A stretch of DNA of 64,000 nt from Chryseolinea soli. Lineage in GTDB: Bacteria > Bacteroidota > Bacteroidia > Cytophagales > Cyclobacteriaceae. The stretch covers positions 7,192,001-7,256,000 of the forward strand of contig NZ_CP032382.1 in NCBI RefSeq assembly GCF_003589925.1, in the 5' to 3' direction. Below are positions 1 through 8,948 of this stretch, piece after piece. A model generated the notes under the pieces. That model did not search any database and was not told where the DNA came from. It worked only from the letters and a program-made list of their open reading frames with translations. Numbering within the stretch: position 1 is the first letter of the stretch; every line of letters starts with the position of its first letter. Both the position numbers and the translations under genes were made by a program.

Positions 1-2856
1 CTTGGCCACGAAGTAATACACGCCCGTGGAAAGTTCGCTGCCGCTGTTATCCCGTCCATTCCAGTCGATATAGATCGATCCTTTCTGATCGCCGACGGTG
101 GTATCGTAGTGATATACTTCTTCTCCCCAGCGGTTGAACACTTTGAATTCCACCTGCTCCACAAAGCGGGCGCATTTCAACATGATCTCGATGGGGATCG
201 GGCAATTGCCTTCCTCGCCGCATTCGTATCCGCGGAGGCTGTAGGCACTGAACAGCTCATTGTATTTGTCGCCATTCGGGGTGAACACGTTGGGCAATTC
301 GTAGTGCGGGCAGTTGTCGATACACATCTCCTCACTCAGCTCCCCTTCGTTACCGGATCGATCGACGGCGGCAATCTTATAACATCGGGCGAACGATCGC
401 AGATTGGCGTCGGTGTAGGTGGTGTCGGTAGTGTTGGCCAGCAGGGCGTATTCTCCACCTTTTTTATTTGTGTAATAGATGTTGTACGAACGCACGTCGT
501 TGCGACAGGACGCATCTTTGGCGCGGTTCCAGTACAGCACGTTGGCGTAGGTGTCTCGGTCGCAGAATTTTGTAAAGTAGTCGTCGCAGTCTTTAAAGTC
601 GGCGGTGCTGCGGATGGGCGGCTCCAGTTTACAAGGCGGTATGGTGTCGCCGGGTTGGGCGCACATGATCTGCGAGAAGTTGTTTAGCGGCTGGGGGATC
701 TTCGGGTTGCCATAGCCACCGCGGGTCATGATGCGATAACAGTAGGTGGTGTTATCGTCCAGGGCGGTTCCATTCCACTGTCCTTCGTCCAGGTAGATAA
801 AACCAGAGCTGCTCACGTCAACGCTGTCGATGAGCACGAGGTCGGCTTCGGTAGCCCCCTCCGGTCCTCGATAGATCAGGTGTTTGTTGGGTACGGATTG
901 TATTTGATTCGACCAGGGCACAAACGCGCTCCAGTTCAACTCGATCTTTTTCACTTGCGACTTGGCATCGAGGCGCACGGAAGAAGCCGTTGCCGAGTTG
1001 CCCACGAAGGCACCCGTGGCATCATAGCAGGCGATGCTGTAGTTATAGACGTTTTCTTCTGAGTTGACACCTTGATCCAGGAAAGTAGTATCCGCAAAGT
1101 TTGCCGTCGGCGTTATTTTCGTTGAATCCTGACCACGGGCAAAACCTACGGCGCGCCAAATGTCGTAATGGAAGGGCTGTACGAATTGAACCTTGGGTTC
1201 AAGCGGTTTTTTCCAGCTCACACGGATCTGGCCCGCGGTGATGTCTGTTTTTTCCACGGACACGTGCGTAATGGTGGGTACGTCGGATGGAACAGGGCCC
1301 ACGCAAATATCTTTGGAAACATAGCTCTCCCCACCCTTTGGCAATGGGAACACCGCCACCAGGCGGTAGCAGTATTTGGCACCGGGCGCTAACCCATTTC
1401 CTTTGTTTGAATCGGTATATTTGGTGACGGGATTGCCGGCCTCATCTTTTATACCCACCACGTCGATGAGTTCATAACCCAGGTAGGCGGGCATGCCGGT
1501 CTGGCAGTTGTCGGGTTCAAAGGGCGAGCCGTCAACCTTTCTCCAGATCTGCATGGACGTCGCGTTTTGACAGAAGTAAGGATCCCATTGCAAGCTGGTC
1601 CTCCGGTCGACAAGGCTGGCGCCAACCCATTCTGGTGCCGGTCCTACTACTTTAATGAGCCATGTTTTGAAGGTCACCAGACGCGGTCCGTTCTTGGGCT
1701 TGTCGGTTATTTTGAAGACCACCTGATAGGGTTGATCTTTCACGTGCAAGCATTGTGTTTGCCAATCGAATTTCGTTTCGGCTGGGGGATCGGAAGGAAC
1801 AAAATCGTTCACGCCAGGGACCGGCGCATAGGTGGCCGGTGATTGCGCTGCCGGATAGTTAAAAATTTCAGAGAAGGCTTCAATCTTGACGGGGTCCTTG
1901 TCGGGATCAGTGCCAAAGATGGTGGCCTTTAGTTCCGTGCCGGCGACCACGCAGGTGTCATTGGGTACAATCATGTCGGGACGCTGATTCTTACAGTCGT
2001 CGACCAAGATCTGCATGTCGCGTCGCACGTAGCCCATTTGGTACCATTGTCCATTCCGCTTCCTCCATTCGATGATGTGGAAGGCGATGTTGTATTCGCC
2101 GATCGCGCCGGGTGCATCCCAGATGATGGTACCATCAAACTTCGTGGGATCGAAGGAAAATGTTGGCGGGCCGGTACCGGCCTCGTTAGCGTGACCGAAG
2201 TCTGTATAGAATTTCGAATTGTTGGGATCCTTGTAGTTGATAACCTGCGTGTTCCGGTCGCTGTAAGGGACCTGCATGGAATACGACAGACTGTCGCCGT
2301 CCGGATCGTAGGCGCCGGGGTTGTGCGTCCAGGTTACACCGGGGCAGGCATGGTCGATGGGTGGTACCAACAATATGGGGGTGTTATTACAGCCCAGGAA
2401 GGGATCGATGTTGACGACGGTTTCGAGGTAGAATGTGGTGTTCACGGAGGCATCCATGTTCAACACGCCTTCGTTCCGGTTGGGCTCGCGATAGCTGATG
2501 GTATATTGACCAATGCCGGAGTAAGTGTGCCGGATGGTATAGGACGCGGTGGCCACGCTGCCATCCGAATCCAGGTCCAGCCGAATGGTGTTTGGCGTTT
2601 CAGGCACCAGGGTGGTGTTGCCGTCGCCAAAGTTGAGGACGTCCTGATCGCCACCAAAAAGGACGGTGGTGTTCTTGGTGTTGGTGTATACCCTTACGGT
2701 GATGATAAAGGTTAAGCTGTTACAGTTTTCGCGAACGGCCGTGATTTCGCCAGCGCGAAGGTGGGTGGCGTGGCTTTTCACAAGGCATACCATCATCAGT
2801 ATCGCCGAGATGGCGCCAACCCTGCAAAATTTTCTTACTAAAGCGGTAAAGTTCAT
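1..2856 (-). CDS. Large secreted protein with gliding-associated C-terminal (CHU_C, T9SS type B) domain, 3' end cut by window
   Basis: 952 residues are visible and the frame stays open to the window edge. The ATG at 2856-2854 begins a basic N-terminus and a hydrophobic stretch (GAISAILMMVCLVKSHA), a likely signal peptide. The middle contains PKD/Fn3-like beta-sandwich segments (PDGDSLSY; several WD/Y-rich strands around residues 470-850). The last about 100 residues are a typical CHU_C domain: LPNVFTPNGDKYNELF, then FNRWGEEVYHYD and DWNGRDNSGSELSTGVYYF. In this family that domain directs export through the type IX secretion system and cell-surface attachment. Only some 20-40 residues should be missing beyond base 1. 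The gene is divergent from the DUF1800/DUF1501 pair across a 190-base gap. Its cargo role (adhesin, matrix) is inferred; no enzyme domain was recognised. Confidence 0.88.
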   Translation of the reverse strand, partial: MNFTALVRKFCRVGAISAILMMVCLVKSHATHLRAGEITAVRENCNSLTFIITVRVYTNTKNTTVLFGGDQDVLNFGDGNTTLVPETPNTIRLDLDSDGSVATASYTIRHTYSGIGQYTISYREPNRNEGVLNMDASVNTTFYLETVVNIDPFLGCNNTPILLVPPIDHACPGVTWTHNPGAYDPDGDSLSYSMQVPYSDRNTQVINYKDPNNSKFYTDFGHANEAGTGPPTFSFDPTKFDGTIIWDAPGAIGEYNIAFHIIEWRKRNGQWYQMGYVRRDMQILVDDCKNQRPDMIVPNDTCVVAGTELKATIFGTDPDKDPVKIEAFSEIFNYPAAQSPATYAPVPGVNDFVPSDPPAETKFDWQTQCLHVKDQPYQVVFKITDKPKNGPRLVTFKTWLIKVVGPAPEWVGASLVDRRTSLQWDPYFCQNATSMQIWRKVDGSPFEPDNCQTGMPAYLGYELIDVVGIKDEAGNPVTKYTDSNKGNGLAPGAKYCYRLVAVFPLPKGGESYVSKDICVGPVPSDVPTITHVSVEKTDITAGQIRVSWKKPLEPKVQFVQPFHYDIWRAVGFARGQDSTKITPTANFADTTFLDQGVNSEENVYNYSIACYDATGAFVGNSATASSVRLDAKSQVKKIELNWSAFVPWSNQIQSVPNKHLIYRGPEGATEADLVLIDSVDVSSSGFIYLDEGQWNGTALDDNTTYCYRIMTRGGYGNPKIPQPLNNFSQIMCAQPGDTIPPCKLEPPIRSTADFKDCDDYFTKFCDRDTYANVLYWNRAKDASCRNDVRSYNIYYTNKKGGEYALLANTTDTTYTDANLRSFARCYKIAAVDRSGNEGELSEEMCIDNCPHYELPNVFTPNGDKYNELFSAYSLRGYECGEEGNCPIPIEIMLKCARFVEQVEFKVFNRWGEEVYHYDTTVGDQKGSIYIDWNGRDNSGSELSTGVYYFVAK

Positions 2857-3046
2857 GCCTGTGTCAAACGATCTTTTGGGTAATCAAAACACTACGGAGT
2901 CGATCAGGGTTACAATATATGACGTTGTTCTTGATCTATAAAATTAACATATAAGGTAACGCTTAAGCTCCTGAATTAGTCCTTAAACGGGTAAATTCTT
3001 TTTTTGGTGGGTTAAACTTCTCCCCCATCGGGACATCTAAACGCAT

Positions 3047-4429
3047 ATGCAGGATGATCCGAAAACCAAGCATTTTTTAAACCGTGCCGCGTTTGGACCG
3101 GCACCGGGTTTAAAAACCCCCGTTCATACTCCAACCTGGATTAAAAGCGCATCGCACAACCGCCCGATCGATGTTATTCCGGCGGCGGGTGGGGCGCCAC
3201 GGATGCCGGACCAACGCGCTCCAAAAGATGCAAAAGCCCGCCGGGCCAAGTTTCTGGACGAACTCACCCAATTGAATACAACCTGGATCGCACAACTGAC
3301 GCAACCCGAGACCCTTTGGCGCGAGAAAATGACCCTCTTCTGGCACGACCACTTTGCTTGCCGGGTACGGTCGGCTTTCCTGTCGCAGCAATTGAACAAC
3401 ACGGTGCGCCGCGAAGCACTGGGTTCTTTTGGAGACTTGCTCGCGGCGGTATCAAAAGACCCGGCCATGCTGCAGTTTCTAAACAACCAGCAAAACAAAA
3501 AAGACAGCCCCAACGAGAATTTTGCCCGCGAGGTATTGGAGCTTTTCACGTTGGGACGAGGTCATTATACGGAAGCCGATATCAAGAATGGCGCACGCGC
3601 CTTCACCGGCTGGGCCTTCCATCCAACATCGGATGCGTTCGTGTTCCGGCCGCGGGTGCACGACGATGGGCCGAAGACCTTTATGGGAAAGACCGGCCAT
3701 TTTTCCGGCGACGACATCCTCCACATCATCCTGGAAGACCGCCAGACGGCGCGATTCATTACCGAAAAGATCTGGCGCTACTTTGTGCACGAGGGGCCAC
3801 CCGACGAAGACATCGCCGCTTCGCTGGCGGAGGATTTCTTTCGTTCGGACTACGACCTTCACAAACTGCTGACCACGGTATTCTCCTCGTCCTGGTTTTA
3901 TGAGCCGCGTTTTGTTGGCAATCGCATCAAGTCGCCCGTGGAACTCCTGGCGGGAATGTTGACACAGACCGGGGGCCGGTTCGAAGACCCCCGTGCAGCG
4001 TTGTTTTTTCAGCGCGGGCTGAGCCAGGTTCTTTTTCAACCTCCGAATGTCGGTGGGTGGCCCACGGGCACGGCGTGGATCGATAGTTCCAGCCTCACAT
4101 TTCGCATGACGGTGCCGGCGCTGATCTTCAAAAATCTCGCAAACGACTATGTGCCCAAAGACGATGGCGATGCCAACAACACCACCAACAAAGCGGCCAC
4201 CCGAAACCTGAACTGCACGGTCGACTGGGCCTCGCTGGCGCAACAGTTCACGAAAGCATCGACCGGCGAAACGCTGGCAGCCTTGGAAGATCATTTGCTG
4301 GCCACGCCCACAACCGCGGCGAATCGTAAACTGGTCGCCACGCAAGCCGCCAGCAGCACGCGCGACGATGAATGGATGAAGCAAGCCTTCACGGCATTTA
4401 TGTCCTTACCAGAATATCAACTGAGCTGA
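3047..4429 (+). CDS. DUF1800 family protein
   Basis: 460 residues with the hallmarks of the DUF1800 family: RAAFGP near the N-terminus, FWHDHFA (about residue 103), NENFAREVLELFTLGRG (about 157-173), ARAFTGW, and NVGGWPTGTAWI near residue 340. The family is of unknown biochemical function and is usually encoded next to a DUF1501 gene, as here, where the two genes are separated by 2 bases. No signal peptide is evident at the chosen ATG, which gives a family-typical start; a longer N-terminus is not available because upstream sequence is AT-rich and non-coding. The pair is probably co-transcribed. Role unknown; association with exported surface proteins is inference from the neighbouring T9SS cargo gene. 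Confidence 0.9.
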   Translation: MQDDPKTKHFLNRAAFGPAPGLKTPVHTPTWIKSASHNRPIDVIPAAGGAPRMPDQRAPKDAKARRAKFLDELTQLNTTWIAQLTQPETLWREKMTLFWHDHFACRVRSAFLSQQLNNTVRREALGSFGDLLAAVSKDPAMLQFLNNQQNKKDSPNENFAREVLELFTLGRGHYTEADIKNGARAFTGWAFHPTSDAFVFRPRVHDDGPKTFMGKTGHFSGDDILHIILEDRQTARFITEKIWRYFVHEGPPDEDIAASLAEDFFRSDYDLHKLLTTVFSSSWFYEPRFVGNRIKSPVELLAGMLTQTGGRFEDPRAALFFQRGLSQVLFQPPNVGGWPTGTAWIDSSSLTFRMTVPALIFKNLANDYVPKDDGDANNTTNKAATRNLNCTVDWASLAQQFTKASTGETLAALEDHLLATPTTAANRKLVATQAASSTRDDEWMKQAFTAFMSLPEYQLS

Positions 4430-4431
4430 TC

Positions 4432-5634
4432 ATGACTTCCAGAAGAAATTTTCTCAAACAATCTTTGCTCGGTGCCACCGGCACACTGCTGGTGCCGACG
4501 TTCCTGAAAGCTTTTGAAAATCCCAACGCTTTCGCGGAAACCAATGACAAGATCCTGGTGGTGGTGCAACTTTCCGGTGGCAACGATGGCTTGAACACGA
4601 TCGTCCCCTACCGCAATGATTTGTATTATCAACACCGTCCTTCGCTGGCTATCGCCGCCGACAAGGTGTTGAAAGTTTCGGATGCGTTGGGGTTTCATCC
4701 GGCGTTGGCTCCGCTGCAAAAATTGTATGACCAGGGGTATCTCGGCGTGCTCAACAATGTGGGTTATCCCAACCCCGACCGCTCGCACTTTCGTTCCATG
4801 GACATCTGGCAAACGGCCAGCCCGGAAAGCTATTTGCAAACCGGTTGGATCGGTCGTTACCTCGACGCCAACTGCGCCGGCTGCTCCGTGGCTGATCAGG
4901 CCATTGAAGTGGACGACACGCTGAGCCTTGCTTTGAAGGGAGACAACATCAAAGGGTTGGCGATGAAAGATCCACGCAAGCTTCACCAGGCCATTCACCA
5001 GTCGTTCTTTCACGACGTGGCGCAGCACAATACCGCCGATGGGGTGAACGACCCATCGCTACACTATCTCTACAAAACCATGGCCGAGACGGTTTCGTCT
5101 GCCGACTATCTCTATCAAAAGGCGGGGACTCCTGCGGCCGGGATGGATTATCCGCAAAGCGATTTTAGCAAAAAGTTAAAAACGGTTGCGCAACTCATAC
5201 TTGCTCGTGTGCCCACACGGGTATACTATGTGTCGATGGCCGGCTTCGATACACACGTGAACCAGCAGGCGCAACATCAACGGTTGTTACAACGCTATTC
5301 GGAAGGGATCACTGCTTTCGTGGATGATCTGGACAAGGGCGACCGCATGAAAGATGTATTGATCATGACGTTTTCGGAATTTGGAAGACGTGTAGCCCAG
5401 AATGCCAGTGGCGGCACAGACCACGGTACGGCTAACAATCTTTTTGTGATGACGAAGCATTTGAAGCAAAAAGGTTTTCTCAACAGCACACCTGATCTAT
5501 TAAAGCTCGACAACGGTGATCTCATCCATCAGCTTGATTTCCGGAGTGTTTACGCTACGATACTTGACAAATGGCTTGAAGTGGCACCAAAAAAAATTCT
5601 GCCGGGAGCCTATCCGACGTTAGACTTTATCTGA
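4432..5634 (+). CDS. DUF1501 family protein with Tat signal
   Basis: 400 residues. The ATG at 4432 is preferred over upstream in-frame codons because it places a clear twin-arginine signal (TSRRNFLKQSLLG) at the N-terminus, so the protein should be exported folded by Tat. Family motifs: VVVQLSGGNDGLNTIVPY (about 42-59), NPDRSHFRSMDIWQ, GFDTHVNQ, and FSEFGRRVAQN followed by GGTDHGTAN. DUF1501 proteins belong to the alkaline-phosphatase/sulfatase-like superfamily, and the Asp/His residues in these motifs are candidate metal ligands. It starts 2 bases after the DUF1800 stop, so the two are translationally close and likely work together. Substrate unknown. Confidence 0.92.
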   Translation: MTSRRNFLKQSLLGATGTLLVPTFLKAFENPNAFAETNDKILVVVQLSGGNDGLNTIVPYRNDLYYQHRPSLAIAADKVLKVSDALGFHPALAPLQKLYDQGYLGVLNNVGYPNPDRSHFRSMDIWQTASPESYLQTGWIGRYLDANCAGCSVADQAIEVDDTLSLALKGDNIKGLAMKDPRKLHQAIHQSFFHDVAQHNTADGVNDPSLHYLYKTMAETVSSADYLYQKAGTPAAGMDYPQSDFSKKLKTVAQLILARVPTRVYYVSMAGFDTHVNQQAQHQRLLQRYSEGITAFVDDLDKGDRMKDVLIMTFSEFGRRVAQNASGGTDHGTANNLFVMTKHLKQKGFLNSTPDLLKLDNGDLIHQLDFRSVYATILDKWLEVAPKKILPGAYPTLDFI

Positions 5635-5677
5635 TATCTTAGCGTTTACCAAACCTAACCTCATTTTTTAAGCTAGA

Positions 5678-5860
5678 ATGAAATTTGATTCAAACGCCAA
5701 AGCCTCGCTCGTTAAGCGCGAAATGGAAATCAAGCGACTTGTCAGACAAATGGAGTTCGATCGCCTCCACAACAGCCCGGTGTACAAAAATCTTTCCCGC
5801 GAACTGCAGACCATCCAACAGGAGTTGGTGCAACACCAGGACGTATCTTCCAAAAAGTAA
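5678..5860 (+). CDS. Small hypothetical protein, charged helical
   Basis: 60 residues starting at ATG 5678, rich in Lys, Arg, Glu and Gln with a heptad-like pattern (KREMEIKRLVRQMEFDRLH), so it is probably a short coiled-coil protein. It has no signal peptide or membrane segment. It lies 43 bases after the DUF1501 stop on the same strand and ends just before a T-rich stretch. The reverse strand is also open here, but the forward frame has the better start and the helix-like composition expected of a real protein. Family not recognised; function unknown. Confidence 0.55.
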   Translation: MKFDSNAKASLVKREMEIKRLVRQMEFDRLHNSPVYKNLSRELQTIQQELVQHQDVSSKK

Positions 5861-5884
5861 ACGTTTTTTTCATTTTCCCTTCAC

Positions 5885-5892
5885 TACATTTG
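5885..5892 (+). promoter_or_regulatory. Candidate Bacteroidota -7 promoter element
   Basis: TACATTTG matches the Bacteroidota sigma-factor consensus TAnnTTTG exactly and lies 19 bases before the ATG at 5912, preceded by a T-rich tract (5864-5870). A clear TTTG at -33 is not present at the ideal spacing, so this is a partial match. Confidence 0.45.
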
Positions 5893-5911
5893 TTGGCTAA
5901 ACCGTCAATAC

Positions 5912-6151
5912 ATGCGTGTTGTAGGAGAAATTCCGCACCCGGAGTGCAAGATCACCATCTTTGCCTGGAACAACCGGTACCTCATTAAGCTGGAGCAAGG
6001 CTTGCTGGAGCAGACCTTCAAGGTAAATGAGTACGATGTGACCAGCGAAGCCGAGCTATACCGGATCGTAGACGAGGCTTTCCTGGAGGAAGCTATGCAG
6101 CGCTTTGCCAGCATGAGCGAAAGCTTGCGACAAGCCATGCAACGTGCTTAA
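5912..6151 (+). CDS. Small hypothetical protein
   Basis: 79 residues from ATG 5912, beginning MRVVGEIPHPECKITIFAWNN. An N-terminal half with alternating beta-type residues (ITIFAWNNRYLIKLE) is followed by a helical acidic C-terminus (EAELYRIVDEAFLEEAMQRF). It is soluble and has no signal. It stands 53 bases before the acyltransferase gene on the same strand and has its own good -7 element upstream, so it may lead a transcription unit with the acyltransferase and gpsA. Family not named; I recognise only the pattern of a small conserved cytoplasmic Bacteroidota protein. Confidence 0.65.
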   Translation: MRVVGEIPHPECKITIFAWNNRYLIKLEQGLLEQTFKVNEYDVTSEAELYRIVDEAFLEEAMQRFASMSESLRQAMQRA

Positions 6152-6204
6152 AATCAGCGCATTTGTGCAGCAGTAGAGGAAATTGTTTTATTTTGCACCC
6201 GCTC

Positions 6205-7899
6205 ATGGAAGTTGTAGAGAAGAAAAATAAGAACAAGCGATATAAACCCATCCTGGAGGGCATACCCGATTGGCCGGTTTACCAACTCAGTAAAAACCGC
6301 AAGGAGTTTATCGAGGAAGTGGCGCAGAAGACCTTTGCCCAGATCAAGAAGAATCGCCCGACAACCAAACAGCTCATCGACGAACTGGAGGCCACTGTTT
6401 ACCGCGAACAGCAGCGCATGAAGCGCAACCGCTGGCGTGCCGACGCGGCCGACGAGCCCCGTTTCTGGGCCGGCATCAAAGAAGAACTGGTGGCCCTGAC
6501 GGGCAAGACGCCGGAAGAAGCCCAACCCATTGCCGAGGAACTGCTCCACCGCATCGTGTTGCGCTATGCCAACGAGATCGCCGGAAACTTCAAGCCCAAC
6601 AGCTACCGCCTCACCCGTGAGATCGTAAAGTTCTGGTTCTCGCGCCTACTGAACGGCGCCCGCGTCAAGAAGTTCGGAGCCTTCTTCCGCAGCCGCTATA
6701 CGCTTCGCGACAAGATCCACATCGTGGGCAAAGTGAAGCAACTGCGCACCCTGGCCAAAGAAGGCACGGTGGTGATGGTGCCCACGCACTTCAGCAACCT
6801 CGACTCGATCCTGATCGGATGGATCATCCACTCACTGGGCCTGCCCGCCTTTATCTACGGCGCCGGGTTGAATCTTTTCAACATCAAGATCTTTGCTTAT
6901 TTCATGAACAGTCTCGGCGCCTATAAAGTAGACCGCCGGAAGAAAAATGTCCCCTACCTGGAGACCCTGAAGTTCTATTCCATGTGTGCCATTCAAAAAG
7001 GTGCGCACAGCATTTTCTTTCCCGGTGGAACGCGCTCCCGCTCGGGCATGTTGGAAAAACAACTCAAGCTGGGATTGCTCAGCTCCACCATCGAGGCCCA
7101 ACGCAATCTCTACCTGGAATCGCCGGCCACCGAACCGGTGCGCAAGATCTTTATCGTGCCCGTAACGCTCAACTATCACTTCGTGCTGGAGGCCCCGGAC
7201 CTGATCGACGAATATTTGTCGTCGAAAGGCCAGGATCGTTATCTGCCGGAACAAGACAAATACGGAAGCTGGCAACTGCTGCAGTTCCTGTTCAAGTTTT
7301 TTACCAAAGGGTCTAACATCTCCGTGTCGATCGGCCGCGGGCTGGACGTGATGGGAAATTATGTCGACGATCAGGGCAACAGCCTGGATGCGCAGGGACG
7401 GGTGATCGACACCCGCGACTATTTTGTTTCGCATGGCGACATCACCGTCGACAAGCAACGCGAAGATGAGTACACACGCATGCTCAGCCACAAGATCGTG
7501 TCGGAGTATCACCGCATCAACCGCGTGTTTGCCAGTCACCTGGTAGCCTTTGTGGCCTTCGAGATGTGGCAAAAGAAACATCCCAAGCTGGATTTGTTTG
7601 GCTTGCTGAAATTGCCGGAAGAAGACCAGGTGTTGCAGTTCGAAGAGTTTCGCGCTGCCTGCAAGCGGGTGCGCAAACAAATCTATAAAATGAAAGAAGA
7701 GGGGAAAGTCTATCACGCTACCCATCTGAAAGGAAATATCAACCTGGTGATCCGCCATGGACTCGACAATGTGGGCATCTTCCATTTGAAGCGCCCGTTG
7801 CTTATGAACAAGGAGGGCAACATCATCACCAAGGATTTCAGTACACTTTATTACTATCACAACCGGCTTGTCGGCTATGACCTCGAAAAGTTTATCTGA
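6205..7899 (+). CDS. 1-acyl-glycerol-3-phosphate / glycerol-3-phosphate acyltransferase family protein
   Basis: 564 residues from the ATG at 6205; an upstream TTG is possible but adds a hydrophobic tail without family support. The PlsB/PlsC acyltransferase core is clear: HFSNLDS (H-x4-D catalytic motif, about residue 195), FFPGGTRSRSG (about 272-282, acceptor binding) and IVPVTLNYHF (about 320). It should transfer an acyl chain to glycerol-3-phosphate or lysophosphatidate at the cytoplasmic membrane. It is shorter than E. coli PlsB but longer than a simple PlsC, and the long C-terminal part is not assigned. It overlaps the next gene, gpsA, which makes glycerol-3-phosphate, by 23 bases; this supports a glycerol-3-phosphate acyltransferase role. 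Which acceptor it uses is inference. Confidence 0.85.
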   Translation: MEVVEKKNKNKRYKPILEGIPDWPVYQLSKNRKEFIEEVAQKTFAQIKKNRPTTKQLIDELEATVYREQQRMKRNRWRADAADEPRFWAGIKEELVALTGKTPEEAQPIAEELLHRIVLRYANEIAGNFKPNSYRLTREIVKFWFSRLLNGARVKKFGAFFRSRYTLRDKIHIVGKVKQLRTLAKEGTVVMVPTHFSNLDSILIGWIIHSLGLPAFIYGAGLNLFNIKIFAYFMNSLGAYKVDRRKKNVPYLETLKFYSMCAIQKGAHSIFFPGGTRSRSGMLEKQLKLGLLSSTIEAQRNLYLESPATEPVRKIFIVPVTLNYHFVLEAPDLIDEYLSSKGQDRYLPEQDKYGSWQLLQFLFKFFTKGSNISVSIGRGLDVMGNYVDDQGNSLDAQGRVIDTRDYFVSHGDITVDKQREDEYTRMLSHKIVSEYHRINRVFASHLVAFVAFEMWQKKHPKLDLFGLLKLPEEDQVLQFEEFRAACKRVRKQIYKMKEEGKVYHATHLKGNINLVIRHGLDNVGIFHLKRPLLMNKEGNIITKDFSTLYYYHNRLVGYDLEKFI

Positions 7900-8944
7900 A
7901 AACGATAAACCGGTCGGTGTGATCGGCGCCGGAAACTTCGGCAGTGTGGTAGCCAACTTGCTGGCCCAACGGCGGCAAGTGTTGTTGCACGTGCGCGACG
8001 ATGCGGCGATCGAGCGCATTCTGAAAACCCGCGAAAACCGCGGCCACCAGATGCATGCCAACGTGGTTCCCACCAATGATCTCGGCCACATGGCCGATCA
8101 GTGCGACGTGATCTTCCCCATTGTGCCCTCGCTGCATTTTCGCACCATGATGAAGGGGCTGTCGCCTTACCTCCACCCCTATCACATCCTCATTCACGGC
8201 ACGAAAGGTTTTGACGTCTCCCTCCCGGAAGGCAAAACCCTGGACACCATGACCACCCTGGACCGGAGCATGGTGAAGACCATGAGCGAGGTGATCACGG
8301 AAGAGAGCGTGGTGGTTCGCGTGGGCTGCCTGGCCGGACCCAACCTCAGCAAAGAACTGGCCGATGGACACCCGGCGGCGACCGTCATCGCCAGCCATTT
8401 CAATGAAGTGATCCAGTTGGGCAAGCGATTGCTGCGCACCAATCATTTCCAGGTGTATGGCAACAACGACGTGGTGGGTGTTGAGCTGGCTGGGGTTTTG
8501 AAAAATGTTATTGCCATCGCTGCCGGTGCCTTGAGCGGTTTGGGGTATGGCGAAAATGCCAAGGGCCTTTTGATCAGCCGCGGCATGGTGGAGATGGTGT
8601 ACTTGGGGCGCGCCTTGGGTGGAAACACGAAAGCGTTCCTTGGGGTAGCCGGCGTCGGCGATTTGGTCACTACTTGCAACAGTTCGCTGAGCCGTAATTT
8701 TACGGTGGGCTACCGGCTGGCTAAAGGCGAAACGCTCTCTGAAATATTGGCCAGCACCGACGAGATCGCCGAAGGTATCAACACCGTGAAAGTGGCCAAG
8801 AAATGTGCCGACTACTACAAAGTGCGTGCGCCGATCACCACCACCCTATACCAGGTCTTGTTCGAGGACATGACCGTGAAACGGGCGCTGGAATACCTGA
8901 TGCGCTATCCGCTGAATGTGGATATCGATTTTCTGACGGAATAA
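7877..8944 (+). CDS. gpsA: NAD(P)H-dependent glycerol-3-phosphate dehydrogenase
   Basis: 355 residues from ATG 7877, inside the end of the acyltransferase gene (23-base overlap). It has the N-terminal dinucleotide-binding motif GVIGAGNFGSVVANLL, the family segment LAGPNLSKEL (about residues 150-160), the catalytic-lysine region GVLKNVIAIAAG, and GVGDLVTTCNSSLSRNF near 255-271. It reduces dihydroxyacetone phosphate to sn-glycerol-3-phosphate for phospholipid synthesis in the cytosol. The length is normal for GpsA. An upstream TTG at 7868 in the same frame is a weaker start. Confidence 0.95.
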   Translation: MTSKSLSENDKPVGVIGAGNFGSVVANLLAQRRQVLLHVRDDAAIERILKTRENRGHQMHANVVPTNDLGHMADQCDVIFPIVPSLHFRTMMKGLSPYLHPYHILIHGTKGFDVSLPEGKTLDTMTTLDRSMVKTMSEVITEESVVVRVGCLAGPNLSKELADGHPAATVIASHFNEVIQLGKRLLRTNHFQVYGNNDVVGVELAGVLKNVIAIAAGALSGLGYGENAKGLLISRGMVEMVYLGRALGGNTKAFLGVAGVGDLVTTCNSSLSRNFTVGYRLAKGETLSEILASTDEIAEGINTVKVAKKCADYYKVRAPITTTLYQVLFEDMTVKRALEYLMRYPLNVDIDFLTE

Positions 8945-8948
8945 CTTC

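Noticed and set aside
3110..4384. Long open frames on the opposite strand of the DUF1800 gene
   Set aside because: Shadows of a high-GC coding region; no family motif, and the plus-strand frame is a clear DUF1800 protein.
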